A DNA stretch of 34,938 nucleotides from Myxococcales bacterium (GCA_005777185.1 SXNL01000259.1:1-34938); one strand, 5' to 3'. Positions 22,637 to 31,059 are shown, counted from the first letter of the stretch. A program made the numbers and translations. The notes: generated by a model not told the origin, from the letters alone.

Positions 22637-23470
22637 TCAGACGGAGGATCGCTTCACGAACCGGTAGAGCTCGGCGGGGCGGTGGTACGTGGCGGGCTCG
22701 CGCTCGCCGGTCGCCTCGAGCATTCCGCCCGCGAGCATGCGCCGGCGGAACGAGTCCTTGTTCACGGTCTCGCCGCGGACGGCTTCGTGGACGTCCTGCA
22801 GGGCGCGCAGCGTGAACTCGGCGGGCAGCAGCTGGAACCCGACCGGCGTGTAGTCGAGCTTGCCGCGCAGGCGCTTCACCGCCATCCCCAGGATGTCGGC
22901 GTGGTCGAACGCGAGCGGGAGCGGCTCCCCGGGGCCGGCGAGGAGATCGACGGGCCCGCCCGTCTCGCCCGCCCAGGGGACGTCGACGAGGTGGACACGG
23001 GCGCTCGATCGAAGCGCGAGATCGGCGAGCCGCTCGGGGCCGACGAGGGCGTAGTACGCCACCGTGAGGACGCGCCCGCGCGGATCGCGCTGCGGCGCCC
23101 CGAACGTGTACAGCTGCTCGACGAACAGACCCTCGAGCCCCGCCTTGTCGCGGAGGATGCGCGCGGCGGCCTGATCGAGCGACTCGTCGAGCCGCACGAA
23201 CCCGCCGGGGAGCGCGTGCTTGTGGCGGTCGGGGTGCTCGGTGCGCTCGTACGCCACCGCGTGGAGGCGGGGCGCCGAGGTGGGGACCGTCCTGTCGACG
23301 GTGAGGAGGACGACGTCGACGGTCACGCTGGGGCGAGGGAACGCCGCGAGGTCGTAGCCGGCGAGGAAGGCCTCCTCGGTGTCCCTCGAGCGGCCGGAGG
23401 GAGGCTTGCCGGGAGGCCTCGGGGGCCTCCGTCGGGGTCGGGCTGGGGGCGGGGGAGGGCGGTGTGCCAT
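22637..23470 (-). CDS. NrtR-type Nudix/winged-helix regulator
   Basis: A 277-residue protein. After a Pro/Arg-rich 30-residue tail comes a Nudix domain (about 45-190), then a winged helix (about 205-277; RLRGKLDYTPVGFQLLPAEF onward) typical of NrtR regulators of NAD metabolism. In the Nudix box (90-112) Gly90, Glu96 and Arg104 remain, but the REUxEE part is RILRDK, so two catalytic glutamates are lost. It probably binds ADP-ribose or a related nucleotide rather than hydrolysing it. ATG 23470 is chosen because the upstream frame only reads back through the promoter. The gene heads a run with SPFH and NAD-kinase-fold genes and probably controls itself and them. Confidence 0.82.
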   Translation of the reverse strand: MAHRPPPPPARPRRRPPRPPGKPPSGRSRDTEEAFLAGYDLAAFPRPSVTVDVVLLTVDRTVPTSAPRLHAVAYERTEHPDRHKHALPGGFVRLDESLDQAAARILRDKAGLEGLFVEQLYTFGAPQRDPRGRVLTVAYYALVGPERLADLALRSSARVHLVDVPWAGETGGPVDLLAGPGEPLPLAFDHADILGMAVKRLRGKLDYTPVGFQLLPAEFTLRALQDVHEAVRGETVNKDSFRRRMLAGGMLEATGEREPATYHRPAELYRFVKRSSV

Positions 23471-23480
23471 ATATACATCA

Positions 23481-23509
23481 TGCATATATGCTGAGTGCAT
23501 AGAAGTCAA
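23481..23509 (-). promoter_or_regulatory. Promoter with embedded palindromic operator upstream of the NrtR-type gene
   Basis: On the minus strand TTGACT (+ 23504-23509) is followed by TATATG after 15 bases (+ 23483-23488), or by TATGCA after 17 (+ 23481-23486). Between and over them lie TATGC-N5-GCATA (23487-23501) and the perfect palindrome GCATATATGC (23482-23491). Such AT-rich sequence is exceptional here. Initiation 6-8 bases below the -10 would leave a leader of only a few bases before ATG 23470, and no Shine-Dalgarno is visible, so the transcript may be nearly leaderless. Confidence 0.6.
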
Positions 23510-23517
23510 GGGCAGGC

Positions 23518-23547
23518 CCCGCTCCCGCTCCCGCTCGCGTCCCCGCT
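23518..23547 (+). repeat. CCCGCT hexanucleotide repeat
   Basis: CCCGCT occurs three times in tandem at 23518-23535 and once more at 23542-23547, in the non-coding space between the divergent regulator and lipoprotein genes. Copy number could vary by slippage. No function is evident. Confidence 0.6.
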
Positions 23548-23654
23548 CGGCGCCGCCACACCCTGCGTCGGCCGCCGCGACCGGCCCCCGTGTGCGGCGT
23601 CTCCGCCGCGAGGGGTCTCTCGCCGCCCGCGGGGAACTTCGCTAGGGTGCGCCC

Positions 23655-24074
23655 ATGAGAACCCTTCGCCTCGCCTGCCTCCTCTCCGCGCTCTCCCTTG
23701 CCGCGTGCGGGGGCTCTCCCCCTCCGGCCGCGCACGGAGCAGAAACCTCCACCAGCGCGCACGCCCACGAGGGCGGCCACAAGGATCACGCCCACGGGCA
23801 CGCGCTCCCCCCCGCGCTGAAGGACCTCCACGGGGTGCTCGCGCCGCTGTGGCACGCCGAGAAGGGCCCGGGCCGGGTGGACGCGACGTGCGCCAAGGCC
23901 GACGTCCTCCGTGAGAGGTCCGAGGCCACGAAGGACGCCGACCTCGTCCGGGACGCGGTCGCGCTCGGAGAGGCCTGCAAGAAGGAGGGGCGGCCGGAGT
24001 TCGAGGCGCGTTTCCACGCGTTCCACGAGCGATTCCACGTCGTGATGGAGGCGAGCAAGCCCCCGTCGAAGTAG
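23655..24074 (+). CDS. Small His-rich lipoprotein
   Basis: A 139-residue protein with a clear lipoprotein leader, MRTLRLACLLSALSLAAC, with lipobox LAAC and Cys18. A His-rich segment at about 27-50 (HAHEGGHKDHAHGHALPP) could bind metal ions. A helical domain with further histidines (ARFHAFHERFHVVME) follows. Ser/Pro/Lys residues end the chain. It should be anchored in the periplasmic face of the inner or outer membrane. The family is not recognised. It is transcribed away from the NrtR-type gene and shares its upstream region. Confidence 0.8.
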   Translation: MRTLRLACLLSALSLAACGGSPPPAAHGAETSTSAHAHEGGHKDHAHGHALPPALKDLHGVLAPLWHAEKGPGRVDATCAKADVLRERSEATKDADLVRDAVALGEACKKEGRPEFEARFHAFHERFHVVMEASKPPSK

Positions 24075-24089
24075 CGCCCGCGCAGGTGT

Positions 24090-24338
24090 TCGCGCTTCAG
24101 TGCCCGGAGCGCGTCGGTCGGATCGATCCCCGGCCCGATCGGCGTCGTCGCCCGGCGCGCCGCCGAACACCATGCGGAGGAGATCCTTCGGCTTCATGCC
24201 GACCGCGGGGAGGGAGCGGCGGAGCGTGTCCGCGACCTCGGGCGGGAAACCACTGCTCCGTCGTCGCGATCCCGGGTGGTGCTTCTTCACCGCGTACGCC
24301 ACGCGCGCGACCTACGTACGGAGCGGCGTCTCGTTCAT
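24090..24338 (-). pseudogene. Decayed short gene downstream of the PglD-like acetyltransferase
   Basis: From ATG 24338, 14 bases after the acetyltransferase stop, the frame gives MNETPLRT, then a TAG, then continues protein-like as VARVAYAVKKHHPG. Further protein-like stretches appear in shifted frames: ATTEQWF, then PPEVADTLRRSLPAVGMK and KDLLRMVFGGAP, then IGPGIDPTDALRALKREHLR. These read as one small basic protein broken by a nonsense codon and frame changes. No family is recognised. It could instead be a coincidence of GC-rich frames. Confidence 0.38.
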
Positions 24339-24352
24339 GCCCGCCGCCGCGC

Positions 24353-25006
24353 TCACAGCACCTTCCGGAAGTCCTCCCGCGACGCGGCCCGCACCTTCCG
24401 CGCCGGGGCGCCGTGCGCGACGACGTCGTCCCCGACCGCGCCCACGACGACCGCCCCCGCGCCCACGATGGTTCCCTTCCCGACGCTCGCGCGGGCCGCG
24501 AGCGTGACCCCGGTGGAGACGAACGTGCCCCTCCCGATGACGACACGCCCCCCCATCACCGCGCCGGGTGACACCGAGACGCCGTCCTCGAGCACGCAGT
24601 CGTGCTCCACGATCACACCGGTGTTCACGATCACGAAGTTCCCGAGCCGCGCCTGCGTGTTCACGATCGCGCCGGCGAACACGACGCTCCCGGCCCCGAT
24701 CTCCGCGGTGGGGGACACGATCGCGGTCGGATGAACGGCCCGCCCGAACGTGACGCCCTTGGCGCTCCAGGCCGCGCCGAGCTGGAGCCGCAGCGGGTTG
24801 TCCCCGAGCGCGAGCAGCGCCTCGCCGTCCCGCCTGGCGAGGAGCGCCACGCCGCCCTCGACGCGTGCTCCGAGGATGTGCCTCCCGTGGATCGAGGCGT
24901 TGTCGTCGAGGAACACGAAGTCGTCGTCCGGGTGCTGCGCGCGCCACACCTCGAGCACCACGCGCCCCTGCCCCCCCGCGCCGACGATGATGCGCCGCTC
25001 GCCCAT
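24353..25006 (-). CDS. PglD/NeuD-type sugar O/N-acetyltransferase
   Basis: A 217-residue two-domain protein. Residues 1-75 form the Rossmann-like sugar-nucleotide binding domain (RIIVGAGGQGRVVLEVW). Residues 85-205 form a left-handed beta helix of hexapeptide repeats, for example VSPTAEIGAGSVVFAGAIVN. His135 in VEHDCVLEDG is the position of the catalytic base of PglD. The C-terminus GAPARKVR is typical. It would acetylate a 4-amino-4,6-dideoxy sugar nucleotide using acetyl-CoA. It lies seven bases after an aminotransferase gene, as PglD follows PglE, which supports that pairing. The exact sugar is not defined. Confidence 0.85.
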   Translation of the reverse strand: MGERRIIVGAGGQGRVVLEVWRAQHPDDDFVFLDDNASIHGRHILGARVEGGVALLARRDGEALLALGDNPLRLQLGAAWSAKGVTFGRAVHPTAIVSPTAEIGAGSVVFAGAIVNTQARLGNFVIVNTGVIVEHDCVLEDGVSVSPGAVMGGRVVIGRGTFVSTGVTLAARASVGKGTIVGAGAVVVGAVGDDVVAHGAPARKVRAASREDFRKVL

Positions 25007-25013
25007 CCTGGAC

Positions 25014-26168
25014 CTACGCCGCCAGCGACAGCTTCAACGCGTCCATGACCTGCCGCTGCTCCTCCTCGAGGAGCCCCGGGAAGATCGGCAGGAACAGCGT
25101 GCGCCTCGCCGCGTCCTCGGTGACGGGCAAGGCGAGCCCCCTCATGTGCTCCTCGAAGTACGGCTCGCGGTACAGCGGCTGTATCCCCCGCCGGCACGAC
25201 ACGTTGCGCGCCGCCATGCGGTGCACGACGTCGTCCGCCGCCACCTTCGCCTTCTCGGTCAACGTGATGCAGTACGACGAGTACGCGTGCGTCGCGTAGT
25301 CCGGGACGAACGGCTGCAGCACCTCGCCGCCGAGCTCCGCGGCGATCCACGCGTCGTAGCGCCGCGCCTGCTCGGTGCGCTGGCGCAGCATCTCCGGGAG
25401 CTTGCCGAGCTGCACGAGGCCCATGGCCGCCTGCATGTCGGTCATGCGGTAGTTGTACCCGGACACGAAGTACTGCTGGAACAGGGCCCCCTTCGCCGCG
25501 TGCCGCACGAGGTCCGACACGCTCGCGCCCGTCGAGCGCAGCACCTTCGCCCGATCGGCCTGCTCCACCGAGTCGGTCACCAGCATGCCCCCCTCGCCGG
25601 TGGTGATCATCTTGCGCGGATGGAAGCTGAAGCACGTGGTGACGCCGTGGCTACCCAGGTAGCCCCCCTTGTACTTGCCACCGAACGTCGTCGCGGCGTC
25701 GTCCACGAGGATGAGCCCGTGCTTCGCCGAGAGCGCCTTGAACCGGTCGAGATCCGCGGGCAGGCCGATCTGATCCACCATCATGATCGCCCGCGTCTTC
25801 GGCGTGATCCTGCGCTCCACGTCGTCCGGATCCAGGTTGAACGTGCGCGGCTCGATGTCCGCGAAGCGGCACTCGCCGCCCGCGATGATCACGGCGTTCG
25901 CGTTCGCCATGCACGTGAACGCGGGGAGGATGACCTCGTCGCCACGCCGGAGGCCGAGCGTCTCGAGCGACAGGTGGAGCGCCGTCGTCGCGCACGTCGT
26001 GGCCACGGCGTGCTTCGCGCCGAGCATCGTGGCCACCGCGTGCTCGAACTCCGCCACCCTGGGTCCGAGGCTCACCCACCCGCTCAGGATGACCTCGCGG
26101 ACGGCGGCGGCCTCCTCCTCGCCCGTCCACGGGCGCATGAGGGGGATGTGCTTGTCGAAGAGGCTCAC
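25014..26168 (-). CDS. DegT/DnrJ/EryC1-family PLP aminotransferase (PglE/perosamine-synthase-like)
   Basis: A 384-residue type I-fold enzyme that should transaminate a keto-sugar nucleotide with glutamate as donor. The PLP region has VDDAATTFG (Asp157 for the ring nitrogen) and SFHPRKMITTGEGG with Lys186 as the Schiff-base lysine. GYNYRMTDMQAAMG and the C-terminal FLPIFPGLLEEEQ are family-typical. GTG 26168 overlaps the stop of the epimerase gene (GTGA), indicating coupling. The PglD-like gene follows at seven bases, so a 4-amino sugar is the likely product. Confidence 0.87.
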   Translation of the reverse strand: MSLFDKHIPLMRPWTGEEEAAAVREVILSGWVSLGPRVAEFEHAVATMLGAKHAVATTCATTALHLSLETLGLRRGDEVILPAFTCMANANAVIIAGGECRFADIEPRTFNLDPDDVERRITPKTRAIMMVDQIGLPADLDRFKALSAKHGLILVDDAATTFGGKYKGGYLGSHGVTTCFSFHPRKMITTGEGGMLVTDSVEQADRAKVLRSTGASVSDLVRHAAKGALFQQYFVSGYNYRMTDMQAAMGLVQLGKLPEMLRQRTEQARRYDAWIAAELGGEVLQPFVPDYATHAYSSYCITLTEKAKVAADDVVHRMAARNVSCRRGIQPLYREPYFEEHMRGLALPVTEDAARRTLFLPIFPGLLEEEQRQVMDALKLSLAA

Positions 26169-27130
26169 GTCCGGTCCTTCACGGTGCGACGCCAGGCCAC
26201 GAGCTCCTCGAGGCCCTCGCGGAGGCCGGTCGTCGTCTCGAAGCCGAGCAGCCGCTTCGCCTTGGCCGTGCCCCCGCGTCGGTTCTTGACCGGGTTCACG
26301 GCGCGCTCCTCGCGGAACTCGGGCGAGAGCCCCGGCTTGCCCATGATCTCGAGCATCATGTGGCAGAGATCGAGGAGCGACGTCTCGACGCCGGTCGCCA
26401 CGTTGAACACGTCGTCGGAGACGTCGCTCTCGAGCGCGAGGAGGTTGGCGCGCGCCACGTCGGTGACGTACGTGAAGTCCATCGCGGTGTCCCCCTTGCC
26501 GAAGACCAGCGGGGGCTCGCCCTTGTCGATGCGGTCCATCCAGCGGACCATGACCTCTGTGTACACGCCGGTCATGTCCATACGCGGGCCGTAGAGGTTG
26601 AAGTACCGGAGCGCCACGTAGGGCAGCTTGTACATCTCGTTGAACGAGCGGAAGTAGTGCTCCAGCGCGATCTTGGCGGCACCGTACAGCGTGCGGTTGT
26701 TGTAGGCGGCCGTCTCGTCGATGGGCTGCAGATCCGGCTCGCCGTAGACCGACGCGCTCGAGGCCGCGACCACCTTCTTCACGCCGTGCCTCGCGCAGGC
26801 CTCCAGGATGTTGAAGGTGCCGTCCAGCATCACCTCGTGGCCCTCGCGCGGGTTCGCCGCGCAGGCCGTGATGCGGAGCGCCGCCTGGTGGAAGACGTAG
26901 TCCGAGCCCGCGACGAGCCGGTCGCAGAGCTCGCGATCGCGGATGTCGCCCTCCACCAGCTCGAAGCGGCCGGTGGCCGTGGCCTCGGCGACGTTGCTCC
27001 TCGACCCGCGCACGAGGTTGTCGATCGCGACGACCTTGCGCGCGCCCTTGGCGAGGCACAGATCCGCGATGTGCGAGCCGACGAAGCCCGCCCCGCCGGT
27101 GATGAGCACGCTCGCGTCCTTGACGTTCAT
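26165..27130 (-). CDS. NAD-dependent epimerase/dehydratase (extended SDR)
   Basis: A 321-residue sugar-nucleotide enzyme. NAD binding is by LITGGAGFVGSHIADL (about 9-24), with Asp37 in VAIDNLVRG. The active site has SSASVYG at about 124-130 and Tyr149-x3-Lys153 in LYGAAKIALEHY. RYFNLYGPRMD is the usual substrate loop. The overall pattern is close to UDP-glucose/UDP-GlcNAc 4-epimerases and 4,6-dehydratases, and which it is cannot be read here. The gene is embedded between an acetyltransferase and an aminotransferase, so it likely supplies the keto or epimerised substrate. Confidence 0.87.
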   Translation of the reverse strand: MNVKDASVLITGGAGFVGSHIADLCLAKGARKVVAIDNLVRGSRSNVAEATATGRFELVEGDIRDRELCDRLVAGSDYVFHQAALRITACAANPREGHEVMLDGTFNILEACARHGVKKVVAASSASVYGEPDLQPIDETAAYNNRTLYGAAKIALEHYFRSFNEMYKLPYVALRYFNLYGPRMDMTGVYTEVMVRWMDRIDKGEPPLVFGKGDTAMDFTYVTDVARANLLALESDVSDDVFNVATGVETSLLDLCHMMLEIMGKPGLSPEFREERAVNPVKNRRGGTAKAKRLLGFETTTGLREGLEELVAWRRTVKDRT

Positions 27131-27145
27131 GGTCCTACCTCGATC

Positions 27146-27640
27146 TCAGCCTCGCGGGATCACACGCGCGGGCACGCCGGCGACCGTCGCGCCCGCGGGG
27201 ACGTTCTTGGTGACGACGGCGCCGGCGCCCACGAGCGCGCCCTCGCCGATCTCGATCCCGCACATGATCACCGCGCCCGAGCCGATGTTCGCGCGCTTCC
27301 GCACGACGGTGCTCTCGCACGTCCAGTCGTCCTTGCCCTTCAGCGAGCCGTCCGGGTTCACGGCCGCGGGGTGGCGATCGTTGATGAACATGACACCGTG
27401 CCCGACGAAGCACTCGTCCTCGATCGTGACCCCCTCGCAGATGAACGTGTGGCTGGAGATCTTGCACCGCTTGCCGATCACGGCGCCGCGCTGGATCTCG
27501 ACGAACGCGCCGATCTGGGCGCCGTCGTCGATCTTGCAGCCGTACGCGTTCACGAAGCTGAAGATGCGCACGCCGTCGCCGAGCTCGACGTCGGGCGACA
27601 ACCGGATGAAGCTCCTCTGATCGGCGTCCTTGTCTCTCAT
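27146..27640 (-). CDS. wbpD: WbpD-like UDP-aminosugar N-acetyltransferase (hexapeptide repeat)
   Basis: A 164-residue trimeric left-handed beta-helix protein. Hexapeptide repeats begin at [10 protein letters not shown] and run to [13 protein letters not shown]. The segment [20 protein letters not shown] at about 84-103 and VAGVPARVI at the end match WbpD-type acetyltransferases, which act on the 3-amino group of UDP-2-acetamido-3-amino-glucuronate. ATG 27640 overlaps the previous gene's stop by four bases. Together with a Gfo/Idh protein and a WbpE-like aminotransferase it forms the core of a di-acetamido uronate route. Confidence 0.82.
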   Translation of the reverse strand: MRDKDADQRSFIRLSPDVELGDGVRIFSFVNAYGCKIDDGAQIGAFVEIQRGAVIGKRCKISSHTFICEGVTIEDECFVGHGVMFINDRHPAAVNPDGSLKGKDDWTCESTVVRKRANIGSGAVIMCGIEIGEGALVGAGAVVTKNVPAGATVAGVPARVIPRG

Positions 27641-28812
27641 GACGCGTTCGCTCGCTTCCCCAGAAGGTCGAGGGCGGAGACGACCGCGCCGATCTCGTCG
27701 TCCGTCATCCCGTGGAACAGGGGCAGCACGACCGTTCGGTCGCGGGCCTGCTCGCTCCGCGCGAGCGAGCCCGGCGCGAGGTAGCTCCCCGGTCGCGCGT
27801 AGGCGGGCTCCTGGTGGGAGTTCATGATGCCGCGCTTGGCCGCGAGCCCGGCGTCCATGAGGAACTGGAGGATCTCGACCTGCGACATCCGCGCTTCGGG
27901 CCGGATGTGGGACGGGAAGCTCTGCCAGTTGGTGCGCGCGTTCGGCCGCTCGCGCGGCGGGGCGAGGATCGGGTTCCGCTCCAGCGCTTCGATCAGGATC
28001 TGGCCGAGGCGGCGGCGCTCCTTCACGATGGCGTCGAGGCGGGCGAGCTGGGGGCGCCCCACCGAGGCCTGGAGGTCGGTGAGGCGGTAGTTGTACGCCG
28101 GCTCGGCGTAGTGCTCGAAGAGCACCTTGTCCGAGTGGTGGCGCACCGTGTCGGGCACGCTCATCGCGTGCTGGCGGAGGAGCTTGAGGCGCTTCGCGAA
28201 GGCCTCGTCGTTCGTCGTGAGCATGCCGCCATCGCCGGTGGTCACGATCTTGCGCGGGTGAAGGGAGAAGCACGCGATGCGCCCGTGGGGCTTGCCGATG
28301 CGCTCCCAGCGCCCGGCGACCTCGACCTCGCTGCCGATCGCGCAGGCGGCGTCCTCGACGACCGGGATGCCGTGGCGGTTCGCCACCTCGAGGATCCCCA
28401 CGATGTCGCAGGGGATCCCGATCTGGTGGACGGCCATGATGGCCTTCGTCGTCGGGGTGACGCACGCCTCGACGGCCACGGGGTCCATCCCGTAGGTGTC
28501 GGCCTCCACGTCGCAGAACACCGGGCGGGCGCCCACGCTCACGATCGAGTTGGCCGTCGCGATGAAGCTGTGGCTCGCGGTGATCACGTCGTCGCCCGGT
28601 CCCACGCCGAGGACGCGCATCGCCAGCTCGAGCGCCACGGTGCAGTTCGAGACGGCGACCGCGTGGCGCGCGCCGACCGTCGCCGCGAACTCGCCCTCGA
28701 AGGCGGCGACCTGCGGGCCCTGCGTGAGCCAGCCGCTCTTCACGACGCCGACGACGGCGTTCACCTCCTCGTCGCCGAGAGCAGGCCGCGTGATCGGGAC
28801 CTTGATCCCCAT
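27637..28812 (-). CDS. Second DegT/DnrJ-type PLP aminotransferase
   Basis: A 391-residue enzyme of the sugar aminotransferase family. It has [30 protein letters not shown] for the PLP ring, and [18 protein letters not shown] with Lys188. The lysine context HPRK-I/M-x-TTG is shared with the enzyme at 25014-26168 but not with the one at 28817-29926, so the first two are closer paralogs. ATG 28812 is four bases after the neighbouring stop. Its substrate is not defined; a keto-sugar nucleotide is expected. Confidence 0.86.
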   Translation of the reverse strand: MGIKVPITRPALGDEEVNAVVGVVKSGWLTQGPQVAAFEGEFAATVGARHAVAVSNCTVALELAMRVLGVGPGDDVITASHSFIATANSIVSVGARPVFCDVEADTYGMDPVAVEACVTPTTKAIMAVHQIGIPCDIVGILEVANRHGIPVVEDAACAIGSEVEVAGRWERIGKPHGRIACFSLHPRKIVTTGDGGMLTTNDEAFAKRLKLLRQHAMSVPDTVRHHSDKVLFEHYAEPAYNYRLTDLQASVGRPQLARLDAIVKERRRLGQILIEALERNPILAPPRERPNARTNWQSFPSHIRPEARMSQVEILQFLMDAGLAAKRGIMNSHQEPAYARPGSYLAPGSLARSEQARDRTVVLPLFHGMTDDEIGAVVSALDLLGKRANAS

Positions 28813-28816
28813 GAGC

Positions 28817-29926
28817 TTACGCCAGCTCCTTCGCCACCTCGGTCACGGCCTTCACCACGACGTCCGCCTCCGCGTCCGTCAGCTCGGGGAACATCGGGAG
28901 CGAGATCTCCTGCGCGGCCAGCCGCTCGGCCACCGGCAGGGAGCCCTGCTTCACGCCGAGGTGCGCGTAGGCGGGCTGCAGGTGCACCGGCTTCGGGTAG
29001 TGCACGCCGCTCTGGACGCCCATCTTCTCGAGCGCCGCCCGGAAGTCGTCACGCCGCGCGTGGAACACGGGGAAGATGTGCCAGATCGGGTCGGCCCAGG
29101 CGTGCTGGCCGAGCATCGACAGGCCCGGCAAGCCCTGGAACGCGGCGATGTACTTCTTCGCGATCTCCTTGCGGCGGCCGTTCCACGCGTCGAGGTGGCG
29201 GAGCTTGATCGAGAGGACGGCGCCCTGGAACCCGTCGAGGCGCCAGTTGTAGCCGATCTCGACGTGGTTGTGCCGGCCGCTCTGGGCGTGGTCGCGGAGG
29301 CGCCGGACGCGCGCCGCGATCTCGCCGTCGTTCGTCATGATCGCGCCGCCCTCGCCATACGCGCCGAGGTTCTTGCCGGGGTAGAAGCTCGTCGCGTTGA
29401 CGAGGCCGGACGAACCGGTCTGCTTGCCCTCGTATCTTGCCCCGATCGACTGCGCCGCGTCCTCGATCACGGGGATGCCGCGCTTCTTCGCGATCTCGAG
29501 GATGGGGTCGAGATCCACCGGGTGACCGTAGAGGTGCACCGGCAGGATGGCCCGCGTCTTCGGGGTGATCGCGGCCTCGAGCTTTGCCGGGTCCATGCCG
29601 GCGGTGGAGGCGTCGACGTCGCAGAACACCGGGGTCGCGCCCGCGTAGCTCACCGCCCAGCACGTGCTGATCCAGGTGTGCGAGACGGTGACCACGTCGT
29701 CGCCGGGCTTCACGCCCGCGCACACCAGGGCGGCGTGCAGCGACGTCGTCCCGGTGTTGACGCACACGACGTCCGACACGCCGAGGTACGCCGCGAACTC
29801 CTTCTCGAAGGCGTCGACGGCGGGGCCGTTGGCGAAGCCCTGGGAGTCGACGACCTTCTCGAGGGCGGCCATCACCTCGGCCTTCAGGGAAGCGGTCTGC
29901 TGCTTGAGGGAGAGAAACGGGATCAT
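28817..29926 (-). CDS. Third DegT-type aminotransferase, WbpE-like
   Basis: A 369-residue enzyme with VNTGTTSLHAALVCAGVKPG, EDAAQSIGARYEGK, and the lysine box SFYPGKNLGAYGEGG with Lys185. The FYPGKNLGAYGEGG form is typical of WbpE/FdtB/QdtB-type 3-aminotransferases. It directly follows the Gfo/Idh gene, and the WbpD-like acetyltransferase lies one gene away, which fits transamination of UDP-2-acetamido-3-keto-glucuronate. The start is ATG 29926. A 55-base gap with a GGGCTC-rich repeat separates it from the Gfo/Idh stop. Confidence 0.87.
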   Translation of the reverse strand: MIPFLSLKQQTASLKAEVMAALEKVVDSQGFANGPAVDAFEKEFAAYLGVSDVVCVNTGTTSLHAALVCAGVKPGDDVVTVSHTWISTCWAVSYAGATPVFCDVDASTAGMDPAKLEAAITPKTRAILPVHLYGHPVDLDPILEIAKKRGIPVIEDAAQSIGARYEGKQTGSSGLVNATSFYPGKNLGAYGEGGAIMTNDGEIAARVRRLRDHAQSGRHNHVEIGYNWRLDGFQGAVLSIKLRHLDAWNGRRKEIAKKYIAAFQGLPGLSMLGQHAWADPIWHIFPVFHARRDDFRAALEKMGVQSGVHYPKPVHLQPAYAHLGVKQGSLPVAERLAAQEISLPMFPELTDAEADVVVKAVTEVAKELA

Positions 29927-29981
29927 GGGCGTCCTGTAGGAAGAGCGGGCTCGGGCTCGGGCCCGGGCTCGCGGGGAGCGA

Positions 29982-30998
29982 TCACGTGGAGACTTTGGCG
30001 CCGTCCTTGGCGAGAGACTTCTGCGAGGCCTCGAGCACCCGCACGATCTCGAGCCCGTCGGCCCCTAGCGCGGCGGCCTTCCCGGTGCCCCGGATGTGGG
30101 CGGCGATCTCGGCGAGCTCGGTGCCGAGGGCCTCCTTGTTGTCGAGCGCCGGGGCCCGCATGTCGCCGCGCCGGTAGTTCACGAGAACCTGGCGGCGCTT
30201 CTCGACGTCGGAGACGTCGAACGAGACACCGTGGTCGTAGATCTTGAGCTTCTCGCTCATCTCGAGGTCGTCGAAGATCACCGACGACTTCGACCCCGTG
30301 AAGATCATGCGCCGGACCTTGACCGGCGAGAGCCACGACAGGTGGAGGTGCGCGGTGAGGCCGTTCTCGTACTCGAGGTCGAGGTAGGCCACGTCGTTGA
30401 AATTGCGCGGGTTGTGGGAGGTGCCCATCGCGCGGACGCCGGTCACGCGCTTGCCCACGACGTACGACAGGATCGACAGATCGTGCGGCGCGAGGTCCCA
30501 GATCACGTCCACGTCCGGCTGGAAGAGGCCGAGGTTGATGCGCACGGAGTCGATGTAGAAGAGGTCCCCCAGGGTGCCCTTCTCCACGAGCCCCTGGATG
30601 GCGCGCACCGCGCCCGTGTACGTGAACGTGTGGTCCACGAACAGGTTGCGACCCCGCTTCTCGGCCAGCTCCACGAGCTCCTCGGCCTCCTTGACGGTCG
30701 ACGCGAGGGGCTTCTCGCACAGGACGTGGCAGCCCGCCTCGAGCGCGGCCTTCGCGATCGCGTGGTGCGTGGCGACGGGCGTGGCGACGGCCACGATCTC
30801 GGGCTTGGCCGTCTGGAAGAGGTCGGCCAGCGCGGTGAAGCGCTGGGCGCCCGGGTAGCTCGCGCCCACCTTCTCGACGCGCCTGGTGTCGAGATCGCAG
30901 AGCCCGACGAGGTCGAAGTCCGGGCTGGCCTGGAAGTTTCGCGCGAGGTTGGGCCCCCAGTAGCCGAGGCCGACGACGGCCGCCTTGAGCTTGCTCAT
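29982..30998 (-). CDS. Gfo/Idh/MocA oxidoreductase of a sugar-nucleotide pathway
   Basis: A 338-residue NAD(P)-dependent dehydrogenase. The Rossmann motif is VVGLGYWGPNLARNF at about 8-22. CEKPLAS at 94-100 carries the family Lys96. A long C-terminal beta-sheet half includes YLDLEYENGLTAHLHLSWL. In this context the expected reaction is oxidation of a UDP-2-acetamido-uronate at C3, as WbpB does, but the sequence is of the GYWGPN type rather than obviously WbpB itself. It is the first gene of the sugar operon. ATG 30998 is preceded by a GC-palindrome-rich spacer. Confidence 0.8.
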   Translation of the reverse strand: MSKLKAAVVGLGYWGPNLARNFQASPDFDLVGLCDLDTRRVEKVGASYPGAQRFTALADLFQTAKPEIVAVATPVATHHAIAKAALEAGCHVLCEKPLASTVKEAEELVELAEKRGRNLFVDHTFTYTGAVRAIQGLVEKGTLGDLFYIDSVRINLGLFQPDVDVIWDLAPHDLSILSYVVGKRVTGVRAMGTSHNPRNFNDVAYLDLEYENGLTAHLHLSWLSPVKVRRMIFTGSKSSVIFDDLEMSEKLKIYDHGVSFDVSDVEKRRQVLVNYRRGDMRAPALDNKEALGTELAEIAAHIRGTGKAAALGADGLEIVRVLEASQKSLAKDGAKVST

Positions 30999-31059
30999 GA
31001 TGGCGCGCTCGATACCACGCGATCCCCAGGTTCGCAACGATCGACGGGAAACTCGGCCA

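Noticed and set aside
23471-23509. N-terminal extension of the NrtR-type protein up to 23509
   Set aside because: Those residues (TTG start) would translate the -35, the -10 and the palindrome. The ATG at 23470 lies just downstream of the promoter and fits the family.
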